Of a stretch of DNA of 64,000 nucleotides, positions 35,936 through 46,882 are shown piece after piece. The notes beneath the pieces are model-generated. The model had not been told where the DNA came from. It was given only the letters and a program-made list of their open reading frames with translations, and searched no databases. Numbering within the stretch: position 1 is the stretch's first letter; each line of letters opens with the position of its first letter. This DNA comes from Rhodocollybia butyracea (lineage: Eukaryota > Basidiomycota > Agaricomycetes > Agaricales > Omphalotaceae): assembly GCA_015501585.1 (NCBI GenBank), contig JADNRY010000171.1:62001-126000 (forward strand), in the 5' to 3' direction. The position numbers and the translations under genes are program-made.

Positions 35936-38900
35936 TAAAGTGGCAAATCAATGTTCATGGTTGATCTTGCGAAGCTCGACTACGATATCGGTCCTGATGA
36001 AAGTGCCATTTTTGAAGATGAGAATGGTAAACTTTTGGCAATGGTGATCAGTGATTTCTTCTTGTATTGGGTTAACGACATTGTGCAGCTAAATGTTGCA
36101 CTTGAAAAGAATGTGTGAGTAAGTGAACCTTTGTACTGGGAACCAATTCTGTACTAACCATCCACTAGAAGGAAGACACTGGGTCTGTTGTCATCTGTGG
36201 TTGGTCTGCTGGCTTGCGGTCTTGCACGCATCTTGATTTGGCTTGCAATTTGGAATCCAAGCACAAGTTAACCCTTCTCAGACAGTTCAGTCACCCAACT
36301 TATTAGTCTTATTAGTCTACACTTTTGTTACATTGACCTGACTAAAAAGACTCAAAGTCCTGACAAATCCAAGGTGCCTTGGTCATGTCCAAGCAAGTAG
36401 GCCATGACCTGGTCACCTGGGTCAAGTTGGTCATGACCAGGGGTAGGATAGGGTATGCCCTGGGAGGGATAGGGTACCTTGTGGGAGAGGAGGGAGACCT
36501 CTTGGGAGGGGTGTGGAACTTCCAGGGTAGGAGTAGTTTTCTACACTTTTGATAAATTACTATATTAGGCAAATTATCTCAATAGGGTTTTATTTCCTAA
36601 TCAGGTAATTTCAAAACTTTTGCAGTGGATGAGGTCAAAGCTGTTTTCATTGCCAAATTGAGAAGTGACAAATCCTTTGCAGTGGATGAGGTCAAAGCTG
36701 TTTTTCAATACCTAATTGGGAAATGGCCAAACTCACCACAAAAACTGTCTGGACTCTATCCATGAGGACAAGAACTTGCAGTAGGCATCCAGACCCCTTC
36801 TCCATACATAGAACAGGTGGCTTACCCCAAATGAAGGCAATCCTGTGGTGGGAAGGGGTTGGATTGCAAAATATTTTTTGGATGACCTTTGATTTTAGTG
36901 GATGAGGCCAAAGCTGTATGACCATAAAAGGAAATCAATGAAAAGTGTTGAGTCTAAAGATTGCTTGATATAACATGCAGATTGACATGGATAAAGCTGA
37001 TCCTTTTCATCCCCTGATACCCTGATATGTTCTCTACCTTTTCTGGGTCTCTGATACATTTATATGTCCCATGGGAGATCAGTTCTTATTGATATTTCAA
37101 ATTTCCCATCAAAAACCCCCATTTTTTCGAAATTAAAGGATAAGTATCAGAGTATCCAGGGCAGTGGGGGCCACAGGCTTTTATGGCATTGTACCCTGGT
37201 ATAATAGGTACATTTCTACCACTCAGGAGTACTTCACACTGTCCTGAGAGAATGGGTAATAACTGTTCTCTGTACATGTGTGCATAAATTTCGCTTTTTT
37301 GTAAAGCCCCTGGGCTGTGAGGCAAAGGGGCTGAGAGCGGGCTAGCTGATATAGCAAGATAAGAGCGGGTAAGGCTGAAAGCTTAGCTGATAGCAGCTAA
37401 AAGAGTCCTTAAATCCCACCAAGTGCACACAACCCAATTCTATTGAGAGTACACACGAAGTGGCAGGAAGGAAAGGAACTAAAGATTACATAATAAGCGC
37501 TATTGATAATAACCAAAGCGGCGCCAATTCCGTAGCCGTTACATTTTTTGCCTATTAAATCATTAATAGAGGCAGCTGTAGGGCAGAGATGACTGTCTAG
37601 CTTAGCATATAGCATGCTAGTATAATATAGATTGATGCCAGAGCCTTTTCTTGACCTACCCTTGTCTTACCTTGATGTACCAGTAGTCCTGGGTTCTTAA
37701 GTGTCTGATACTTGTGTCAAACTTATCATCATATCTTGAACATCATATAGTAGGAATATTTTGTGATAGATATGCTATATCATGTCCTGGGACACTGCTC
37801 GTCAATTTTGAACCCAATCTCTCACCCACAGCTTCCCCTATTAATGATTTGATGGTCAAAAAAGCGAAATTTATGTATAGATATACAGATATCAATTATT
37901 ACCTATTCTCCGAGGGTACTATAGGTCAATCCTGAGTCGTAGAAATGTATCTACCATACCAGGGTACAATGCCATAGAAGCCTGTGGCCCCCACTGCCCT
38001 GGATACTCTGATACTCATCCTTTAATTTCGAAAAAATGGGGGTTTTTGATGGGAAATTTGAAAGATCAATAAGAACTGATCTCCCATGGGACATATAAAT
38101 ATATCAGAGACCCAGAAAAGGTAGAGAACATATCAGGGTATCAGGGGATGACAAGGATCAGCTTTATCCATGTCAATCTGCATGTTATATCAAGCAATCT
38201 TTAGACTCACCTCTTTTCATTAATTTCCTTTTATGGACATACAGCTTTGTCCTCATCCACTAAAATCAAAGGTCATCCAAAAAATATTTTGCAATCCAAC
38301 CCCTTCCCACCACAGGATTGCCTTCATTTGGGGTGAGCCACCTGTTCTATGTATGGAGAAGGGGTCTGGATGCCTACTGCAAGTTCTTTGTCCTCATGGA
38401 TAGAGTCCAGACAGTTTTTGTGGTGAGTTTGGCCATTTCCCAATTAGGTAGTGAAAACAGCTTTGACCTCATCCACTGCAAAAAGTTTGTCACTTCTCAA
38501 TTTGGCAATGAAAACAGCTTTGGCCTCATCCACTGCAAAAGATTTGTCACTTCTTAATTAGGCAATGAAAACAGCTTTGACCTCATCCACTGCAAACTTT
38601 TGAAATTACCTAATTAAGAAATAAAACTCTATTGAAATAAAATTGCCTAATATAGTAATTTATCAAAAATACCAAATGTGTCTAACTCTATGAGAAAAAC
38701 ATAAGTGTTTGATAATTGCCTAATTTGGTAATAAAAACAGCTTTGACCTCAGCCACCATAGAAATTAAAAAATTTCCTAATATCATAATTTTTAAAATGC
38801 CTTAAATGATGTACAACTTAATCTTGGACATGTCCAACCTGATCTTGGTCATGTCCAAGTTGACCTTGGTCATGTCCAATCTAACCTTGGTCATGTCCAA

Positions 38901-40155
38901 GTTGCCCCAGGTCATGTCCAAGCTGTCCTTGGCCAGATCCACCTCAGCATGAGCCAGCAGCTTCCCTTCTCTTCCCACTGCCCCATGTACCTGCAATTAG
39001 CCCACCAAAACACTCCCCAAGGTTGCACACACTTCACATGTAAACTGACATCTCTCCTGCACCATCTTATTCCACTCTGGAGGCTGACATCTCTCCCAAA
39101 GCATTTTATACTGCTTTCCAAGCATCCCCTACTCCTCCCTCAGCACCCTCTACTCCCCCTCTGTCACCCCCACTGCACCCCCTACTCCTACCCTGGAAGT
39201 TCCACACTCCTCCCAAGAGGTCTCCCTCCTCTCCCACAAGGTACCCTATCCCTCCCAGGGCATACCCTATCCTACCCCTGGTCATGACCAACTTGACCCA
39301 GGTGACCAGGTCATGGCCTACTTGCTTGGACATGACCCACTTCCCTGGACAAGACCAAGCCATCCTGGACATGACCAAGGCACCTTGGATTTGCCAGGGA
39401 CTTTGAGTCTTTTTAGTCAGGTCAATGTAACAAAAGTGTAGACTAATAAGACTAAAAAAGTGGTTGCCTGAAGTGTCTCAGAAGTGTGAACTTCAGTACA
39501 AATCTTCTTCGGTATTCGCACTCTTATGGAACCTTGTGAAATTGCTTGGCCCACATGAAGTTGTTGCTGATTTAAAAAAACTTGTTAAAGACAATGACCT
39601 TTATAGGATGGATACAGCGATCACAAATGGTGGGAAGCAGCAGACATATACTATTGATGTTGATGGTGGAGTACCTTTGACTTTTCATGACGCTGAACTT
39701 GCTCCTCCTTCTGGTGTATTTGCCAGAAACCACGCCAGGTAAGTTACTCACCTGCAACTGAATTGTGCACTGCTGAATTTTTGTAGAGCTGTTCATCTTG
39801 AGAGACAACCTCATGACTGGCCGTCGTCGTGGACCACCTTTCACAACAATTCCAAATGTGACATGGGTGGCCACTTCTACCTAGCTAGTTACAGAATCCG
39901 CATACAAGCTGCCTCGAACAAAGTAGTGTTCTGGAAACCTGGGGATTGCATGGAACAAGCTTACTAAAGCTCAAACCTGCCGAGAAGGGAGGACCACTGC
40001 TCCAGTGTGGCTTGGCAATTGTAATGTTGGCACATTTGCCTGCTGCTTTTGAGGCATTTCATAAAGGTGATATATTGCATGCAGAAATAATTGTCGAGGC
40101 TGGAACAAGTGGTGAAATTGGACTTGAAAATGCATTTGAGCAGGTTTCTCTTTAG
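35936..40155 (+). pseudogene. Unknown conserved-type gene split by a foldback transposon
   Basis: The N-terminal part (35948-36274) reads MFMVDLAKLDYDIGPDESAI and continues with DENGKLLAMVISDFF, then an apparent intron (near 36110-36170) and RKTLGLLSSVVG. The C-terminal part (39476-40155) reads SVFALLWNLVKLLGPHEVVA, APPSGVFARNHAR, an intron (39738-39785), LERQPHDWPSSWTTF, GGHFYLASYRIRIQAAS, VVFWKPGD, a frameshift, HGTSLLKL and LQCGLAIVML. The element at 36283-39475 lies between them, flanked by a 7-bp target duplication. The pattern of short beta strands, PHDW, and a late HGTSL after WKPGD resembles a double-stranded beta-helix oxygenase of a type I have seen in agaricomycete hypothetical proteins, but I cannot name a family. 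The catalytic role is speculation; decay after insertion is clear from the frameshift. Confidence 0.5.
36283..39475. mobile_element. 3.2-kb palindromic transposon with 7-bp target duplication
   Basis: The termini are long inverted repeats: the left starts CAGTTCAGTCACCCAACTT, the reverse complement of the right starts CACTTCAGGCAACCACTTT, and both continue TTAGTCTTATTAGTCTACAC for more than 200 bp with few differences. TCTCAGA directly precedes the left end (36276-36282) and directly follows the right end (39476-39482), a perfect 7-bp duplication. Inner arms (36540-37260 and 37960-38760) also pair, as do ATTTCGCTTTTTTG (37289) and its complement (37858), so almost the whole element is one palindrome centred near 37680. 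CA-ended termini and 7-8 bp duplications fit hAT- or KDZ-like mobilisation, but this is inference. No transposase is encoded. It disrupts the gene at 35936-40155. Confidence 0.85.
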
Positions 40156-40379
40156 ACTGCAATTACTTTATCCTTCCTATCTTGTACATACTCTAGCACT
40201 GCATTTATATATCCACTTAGGAATCATATCCCTTATCAATATTCCAAATCCCATTCCCAACGTTAAACCGTAAATCATAACCTCCGCTACGCACACTAAT
40301 AATTATATCTATATCCCAATAAAATTTACATGTTATATTGCTTTTTATAATATTAAGTTTAATTTTTTTAATTATAATA

Positions 40380-42012
40380 AAAGAGTATCATTTGTGGATC
40401 CTGAGACAGGCCATATCTCTCTCAAAAAATTGGAACCTTGGATCAATGATGTTTCACCTGCTCTTTGTCACAGATTTCTATTCATTTGCTTTATCTTATA
40501 TTTTATCTTATCTATCAATATCTTATCTGTGCCATGGGCTTATCATTACATTAGATCTATATCTTATTTATTACTTAGAGTAGATAGATACCAGATGTAT
40601 TACTGTCTAACCTTGACAGACAGTGTCACCTTTTGACAGATAGTTTCACCTTGACAGTAGAACCTTCTGGAACTACCCAGAGTAAAGTACTCTGGGTCCT
40701 ATTTAGTTACACATGTATATAAGTAGTGGGGTCTGCTCCTACAGTCCCCAGACTCAAGAACATCTTATTGTCTTCATACAAGCATCTCTCTCTCACACTT
40801 AGCTTCTTACTTCCCCTATCAACACATTAAGCAGGTGAGCTTAGATTTGTGATACTCTTACATACCTTATGTGGTGCAATACTGATGTCACTTCTCTTAC
40901 TTCTGGAACATCTGTTGTGTGCTATGTTACTGACTACATAACTAAAACAGGTTTGAAAACACACGTGGCATTTGATAGTATGTAAACTACATTTGACAAT
41001 AATACTGCAATAATAGATGGGTCTCAGTCTGCAAAAGATAAGGCTCACATCTTCTTAACTAAAATGGTCAATGCTCTAGCAACTAAACTAGAGTTGGGAA
41101 GTCCAATGATATGTCTATATCTTCTGCAAAATACTGATCACTATTCCAGTCATTCTTTTGTTCCGTTTTTCTGGAAACCTTTTGTGATGGAGGCGCGCAA
41201 AGTACGGATCGAGTGTCCAAGAGCCACTAATATGGCACCAGAGGCAATGGTATGCACTGATCTTTATCCCAAAGATATACACAGTGACAATAAAGTTGTT
41301 CTTATAAAAAACAAAAAGGTAAACTGATGGGACTTTCATCAACTTATGATTATACTCACCAGCCAGAAACACATTCATCTTTCTATTTATATGATTGGAT
41401 CCGGCGCTTTACTAGAGCAGCTAGGCGGGGAGGTAGTCAGCCTACATTGAATGACTTTGAAAATGATATTCATGCTTTGAATTCTGAGCAGCAAACACTA
41501 TCAGATACTGCATTGCGGTTTATGGAGGGTCATCCACTAGCTAAAACTCATTTCCTGTTGCCACCCGCAACTGGCAAAAAAATGTTCCTAACTTTATAGG
41601 TCCACCCTTACCTCGGCCTGACAAGGAGGATTGGGAATTTTATTGCTGCACAATATTGACTCTATTCAAGCCATGGCGCACAGGTAAAGATCTCAAAGCT
41701 GATGAAGAATCATGGCATGAATCTTTTGAAAATTATGAATTTGGAGAGAAGGAACTGCTTTATATTAAAAATATGAACTTAAGATATGAATGTTTAGATG
41801 CTAGAGATGATTTCCAAGCTCAAATGAAAGCTGGTAATCAGTCCACACTGCCTATTAGTATTCCATTAAGTGAAGATATTTCTTCTGGTTTATCCTCTAA
41901 CTTCAATCACTTTGAAACAAATAATGATTTATTTTCTGATGAATTTGATACTGATGATGTGATTGTACTTTATGATGCTGATACTGGAATGGTATCAGGT
42001 AAAAACTACATT
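40380..42012 (+). pseudogene. Helitron Rep/helicase fragment
   Basis: The pieces are in the order seen in agaricomycete Helitron proteins upstream of the PIF1-like helicase: FVDPETGHISLKKLEPWIND (40387-40446); then, after an LTR-like insertion, CNTDVTSLTSGTS...YVTDYITK (about 40877-40945); then KDKAHIFLTKMVNALATKLE and SHSFVPFFWKPFV; then YLYDWIRRFTRAARRG, HPLAKTHF and MLTLFKPWRTGKDL-like (TLFKPWRTGKDLKADEESW, 41656 on); then LRYECLDARDDFQAQMKAG. Helitrons move by rolling-circle replication; the catalytic HUH part and the helicase core are both absent here. Several frame changes and stops interrupt it. It is cut at 42013 by the 5' LTR of the Copia element, and no continuation is found beyond the 3' LTR. 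Confidence 0.7.
40603..40836 (+). mobile_element. Solo LTR-like insertion inside the Helitron fragment
   Basis: This begins near TGTCTAACCTTGACAGACAG, carries CTTGACAG repeats, a TATA-like TGTATATAAGTAGTGGGG (about 40711) and a CT-rich leader, in the pattern of an LTR promoter. It separates two Helitron coding pieces. Exact ends and a target duplication were not determined. Confidence 0.4.
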
Positions 42013-42361
42013 GTGTTGGATATTCGGTCCGCGGTATATGGCCGCCGGTATGTACAGCTCCAATACCAAGTAGATATCAGACCCGAGTTCTTATCATTTG
42101 TTTTAACTTTTATTTCACTGATACGGATTTCTACTTATACTGTACGTATCGACGTTCCCTTCTTTTCCTCAGCCTTCATCACTTCTGGCTGAGGTATGTC
42201 TATTATACTTATGCTCTATGTCCATTATGCTCATACTGTACCTATAGCTTAGTTGTACATCGTACTAATGTGTCTCTTAGGTATGGTAATATGATTTAGC
42301 CTTCATCACTTCTGGCTGAGCTTAGTTGTACATCGTACTAACGTGTCTCTTAGTTCCAACA
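42013..42361 (+). repeat. 5' LTR of the Copia element
   Basis: TGTTGGA...TCCAACA. Within it CTTAGTTGTACATCGTACTA and GCCTTCATCACTTCTGGCTG each occur twice, so the LTR carries an internal direct duplication. Confidence 0.95.
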
Positions 42362-42378
42362 GGTTATGGGCCCCGAGT
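42362..42378 (+). promoter_or_regulatory. Primer binding site for a half-tRNA (initiator Met)
   Basis: Directly after the 5' LTR, GGTTATGGGCCC is complementary to GGGCCCAUAACC, the anticodon-arm region of eukaryotic initiator tRNA-Met. Drosophila copia is known to prime from the 5' half of this tRNA in the same way. This replaces the usual 3'-CCA-end match (TGG...). Confidence 0.75.
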
Positions 42379-42460
42379 CCGCCTGATACAGCCAGCCTTA
42401 TAGTGATTACCGGAATTGAATCTTTTATCTTCTCTTCCTGCATAACCCTCGTCTCTATCG

Positions 42461-44573
42461 ATGTCTACTACCCCTTCCGCTCCTACTACCCAACCTACTC
42501 AGACTACTTCGAGTACACAGACCACTATGACCGCGCCGACCATTCCGAGTGATTGGACCATCCCTAGTGGTGGAAATTCGCTCTTCCCTCGTGACACTAA
42601 GCTCAAAGGTGAAACAAATTTTTCGTCTTGGTCTGCCGTCTTCCTCGCTGGTGCTCGCACAGTAGGATGTCAATCTATTTTGTCGGGCACGCTTGTTTGT
42701 CCTCCCGATACCGACACTAAGTATCTTATCTGGCAACGGATGGATTCTTATATGATGAACATGCTTCTCCAGTGTATCTCTGAGAGCATGGTCAGCATGG
42801 TAGAAGGTCTTACGAGCGCCGCTGCCTATAAACGACTTTCGGGTACTTATGGTCCTCAGGGTTCTGGTCTCATCATGACGTTCTTCTCCCGACTCACCCG
42901 CCGACTTCCGCTCCAGCATAGCTTTGATTCTTTGTCCGCCCATCTTCAGGGTTTCGAATCTGCTCTGCAGGATATCCGGAAAGCTGGGTACGTTGTGGAG
43001 GAAGGGTTTGCCTCTGCTATTCTTGTCACTACTCTCCCCAATGAGGAAGGTGCGACCGGGTCTTGGCACACCTGGATCCGCAGTTTCTCTCTCACCTCCA
43101 GCACTACTCTTGAGTCGACTGTCCAACAGATTTTAGGTTCTTACCGTTCAGCTCATCCTGACGAGAACTCTAATTCCGGCATGTCGAACGTAGAAGCCGC
43201 CGTCGCTGTGCTCGAACGCTCCTATGTGGCCCGTGGAGATTATTATTGTGTCAACTGCCACACTCCCGGTCACACCAAGGATTTTTGCCGTAAGCCCGGT
43301 GGTGGGAAACATGCTATGGAGGCTAAGGGAGGTAACAGAAAGGGGAAAAATAAGAAGAAGGGCAAAGAGAAAGCCCACCATGTGGATAGTGGGGGAGGAG
43401 GTGAAACTGAGCAGTCTACCTCATCACATTTCGTAGAATCTTCTTCGGGCGCCAATATTATCGATTTCTCTGCTTACCCGGTGACCGAGACTTCTACAAA
43501 TGTGAATTCCTCCCAGCCTATGTCTGAGTCAGTGTATCCAGCTGGTACTACTGCCGATAGGCCTCCCATCATTATCGACTCTGGTACTACGTCTCACATT
43601 CATTCTGTTCGTGCCGACTTCATGTCTTTCCACCATCCGGCCATTTCTCAGAAGGTTACTGGATTTGGTCATGGTACTATGAAGATTGCAGGTCGAGGTA
43701 TAGCCGTTTTTTCTTGCGCGTCGTCGCCATCGTCAACTTGTCCGTCTCAATCTGAAGGACACTGCTTTCGTTCCTGACTCCTCTCCTACCCTCATTTCCG
43801 TTTCCCGACTCGACGAAGCTAAGTGTTATACTGTCTTTGGCGCAGGGAAATGTGTAACATTCAGTAAGGATGATGCTGGTACTTTTATCCAGCGCCTTAT
43901 TGATGAGGAGGATGTTGTTTTCACTGGAACGAAGGACGATTCTCGACTTTATCACCTTGACTCTGCTCCCTCCACCTCTGCGTTTACATCTTCCACCTCG
44001 GACAAACCTCCGCTTTACTCCAAACTGGTTCAGCTTCATAACGAGCTTGGGCATTTGAACTATCCCGCTTGTCGTGACTTGTACCATTCGGGTACGCTTG
44101 AGGGGATGACCGTGAAACTTATGGCCTCAGAATTGGCTGCAGAACCCCCCATCTGTGACGCCTGCGCGCAGGGAAAGCTCACCCGTGCGCGCTTTCCTGA
44201 ATCGAACTCTAGAGCTTCAGAGCCACTGGGCCTAGTTCACTCAGATCTTTGGGGACCAGCTCCGGTCTTGACCACGACCGGCATGGGGTATCTCATCACG
44301 TTTCTTGATGATTGCTCCCGTATGGCTTGGGGTTACTTGCTTCGCCGCAAGAGTGATGCTTTTACTGCTTTTAAGCAGTGGTTAGTTGAAGTAGAGAAGG
44401 TAACCAGCAAAAAGTTGAAGGTTTTCCGCACTGACAATGGTGGGGAATATATAACCAACGAGTGGCGCGATTGGATGAAGGAGCATGGTATCCGCTGGGA
44501 AAAGACCGCTCCTTACACTCCTGAACAGAACGGCCGTTCTGAGCGCCTGAATCGTACAATTTTTTGACCGGGT
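42461..44573 (+). pseudogene. Copia gag, protease and integrase
   Basis: An ORF of 438 aa from 42461 holds a Thr/Ser-rich N-terminus, the Gag core (about residues 30-240), a CCHC zinc knuckle (CVNCHTPGHTKDFC, about 263-276), a lysine-rich stretch and the retropepsin motif IIIDSGTTSHI (about 370). A one-base frameshift near 43700-43750 separates it from the pre-integrase zinc region (HNELGHLNYPACR...CDACAQGK) and the integrase core. The core shows HSDLWGP, RTDNGGEY and PEQNGRSERLNRT, giving the expected DDE residues. A second frameshift at the T-run near 44566 precedes LPLSMWGYAVWYILNI, after which unrelated repeat DNA begins. The start ATG at 42461 lies 100 bp after the LTR, normal for Copia. 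Confidence 0.9.
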
Positions 44574-44649
44574 ACGCACTATCCTTATTCACTCTCAACT
44601 TCCTCTCTCTATGTGGGGCTATGCTGTCTGGTACATTCTTAATATCCGT

Positions 44650-46882
44650 TATTAGGCCTAAAATCGGCCTAAGGCATGTAACCGTACATTTTGACACTTT
44701 GTACATGTTATACAATGCAATAAGAGAGTTATACGGAGCCCGAGCATGAATAGCTGTTGCCGAGGCAAAGAACTTAACAATAATACTCAGCGAGCCGTGA
44801 AGGTATGCCTACAAGCGTAGCCTAGAGCCAAGCTAGCAAGGATACCTGGGTTGCCCGGAGATGTAACGCTAGATCGTCAATCTAGTTTATACCCAAGAGT
44901 GTAGACTCTCTAAACTACAGGGCATCTTGAAGCGGGATAAGTACTTAAAGCCAACGCGTTACTCGAGGGAAGGAATTATGAGGGAAGGCATCCTCGCACT
45001 AAGGACCCCCAACGAGCTATGTTAAGATGTGGACTTTACAGTCTGTAACAATGGACCAGAACGATCCCGAGGAAACCGTCGAGATCTATTCGCGGCACCG
45101 GTCGCAACCGTGAGGAACGGTTAGGAACATGCTTAGCGGTCCTACGGAAAGCTACGCGCCGGGATTGCCCTTGGCAAATCGAAACATTTGATCTTAGAAA
45201 TCATACACGGAAGGTCTTTATCCGTTTACATCAGGAAAAGCTGTTTTTGCCTAGGTGACCCCAGAGTGGCCTAAAGCAAAACTAGGTGACCTATGAATCC
45301 TATGGCATCCTAGGAATTTGGGCTCGTCCCTTGCAGTCAAGGCTCTTGAGGATTCCCTAGGCAAGCCTAGGTTTGCCCAGGTTTTGCCAGGTGCTCTGGG
45401 GAACACCTGGGAACACCTGGGCAAACCTGGGCAAACCTAGGCTTGCCTGGGTTTGCCTAGGATCCCTAGGGAATCCTCAAGAGCCTTGACTGGCAAGGGA
45501 CGAGCCCAAATTCTAGGATGCCATAGGATTCATAGGTCACCTAGCTTGCTTTAGGCCACTCTGGGGTCACCTAGCAAAAACAGCTTTTTCCTGATGTAAA
45601 GCCGACTATCGGGAATCACTTGTACATACTCAGCGCAGTTTGCTCGAGATTATCATAAGTGGGTGTCATTGGAAAGCTAGATAACAAACCTTCTCGAGAG
45701 AATGTTAATCACACTCAGGATGGACAGAACTATCCGAGGAATAGAATGAAACTCACCCAAGGGAAACCAGGCGGCGAGTGATCATGAAGCGCAAAGGTAA
45801 CTCCTGACCCCGGAGAATTGTGGAGTAATCGGAGAAACCTCGCTCGGATCAAAACACTCTAAAACTATGTTAATCCTCACGAAATCATATTTTACCTCTG
45901 ATATATACCCAAGAATGGACTATTTCTTTATTGTGTGTACCATATATAGGCTGGAGTTTTCCTTTCCAAGCCAGATTCCTCTGTTCCACTCTCTTTCCGT
46001 CTCTCTCCGTATCTGTTTCATCTATTTTTTCGTATTAAACTCTCTCTACTCAGTATATAAGCCAGATATATTTATTCAATAAAGAAGTTTTCTTGCCCCT
46101 CGACTTGACTGCTAAGACCAGTGCTCCGTAGAATGTCCCCACGGGATCAGTAGCGTGAACGCCTCCTGACTTGGTTATCTTAAGAAAGTAATAAACTTCA
46201 CGCGCTTTGCAAAGCCCATTTTATATCTTGATCAAATTTAAGTGTGTAGAGTTCTCTCAAACTCCAGATCAACTCAAATCTAGTTGCTTCCTTAGAGGGG
46301 ATCGGCTTCTAGTAAGGGATTATTTGGCTCCAGAGTGAGGGTTCCTTAGTTGACTTCCTTCACAAGTTAGACGAGCCACTAAGATTGTGGTACGAGTTCC
46401 TAGTGATTAAGTTCACTCACAATATTGTAGCTTGGCCCAGAGTTTGGTCGAGGACTTTACGGCATCACAGCAGCTAGTGCCAGAGTTTGCCTAGGGTTGT
46501 TGACAAACCTCGAGATTACTATTCTAGCTAGAGCCAGAGTTTGCCTAGGAGAATCTTAGTTTCATTGTATTGGTTTTGGTTTTGGATTAATTGATTTGGA
46601 CATACACACCTGGTTCCCTTGTACACTTGTACACCCCAACTAGGCTTCTCTTGACTTAGTTCTAAGAGTTGTCTAAGCTTAGTTACCCACGTTAGCGCTA
46701 CAGTCTTGAACCTGGAGCAGTCGCGCGCATACATCTGATATTACAAGACTTTCCCTTGGGGAATCTCTGACAACCCGCCCTCGCTCCCTTACATATCGAT
46801 AGTCTGGTTAGGTGCGGTAGTGTTTTTGTTAGGTTGTTTTATAGCACCTTTCGCATACCTACACGTAAATACCCAAATACTG
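44650..46882 (+). repeat. Long LTR-like repeat, copy A (holds the 368-bp palindrome)
   Basis: This starts at TATTAGGCCTAA and contains a promoter-like AGTATATAAGCC with a nearby AATAAA (about 46050-46085), typical of an LTR. Its first 1.7 kb recurs inverted at 52585-53937, and its last 640 bp recurs directly at 51101-51782. It has no coding capacity. It lies inside the Copia integrase region, so it inserted after that element. LTR status is inferred from the promoter/polyA layout and from the purine tract next to copy B. Confidence 0.6.
45229..45596. mobile_element. 368-bp near-perfect palindromic element with readable empty site
   Basis: The ends are CATCAGGAAAA and TTTTTCCTGATG, and the two halves pair along almost their whole length (GCTTGCCTGGG/CCTAGGCAAGCC-type centre near 45410). 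It lies inside the long repeat copy A. The inverted copy B at 53350 lacks it and shows the uninterrupted site (CCGTTAAAGCCG in the same sense). The occupied site reads CCGTTTA-element-TAAAGCC, as expected for a 3-bp TAA duplication with one later substitution. Its ends match those of the 3-kb element at 927-3935. Confidence 0.85.

Noticed and set aside
42455..43126. 223-aa minus-strand ORF opposite Copia gag
   Set aside because: Shadow frame; the plus strand carries recognisable Gag and zinc-knuckle sequence.
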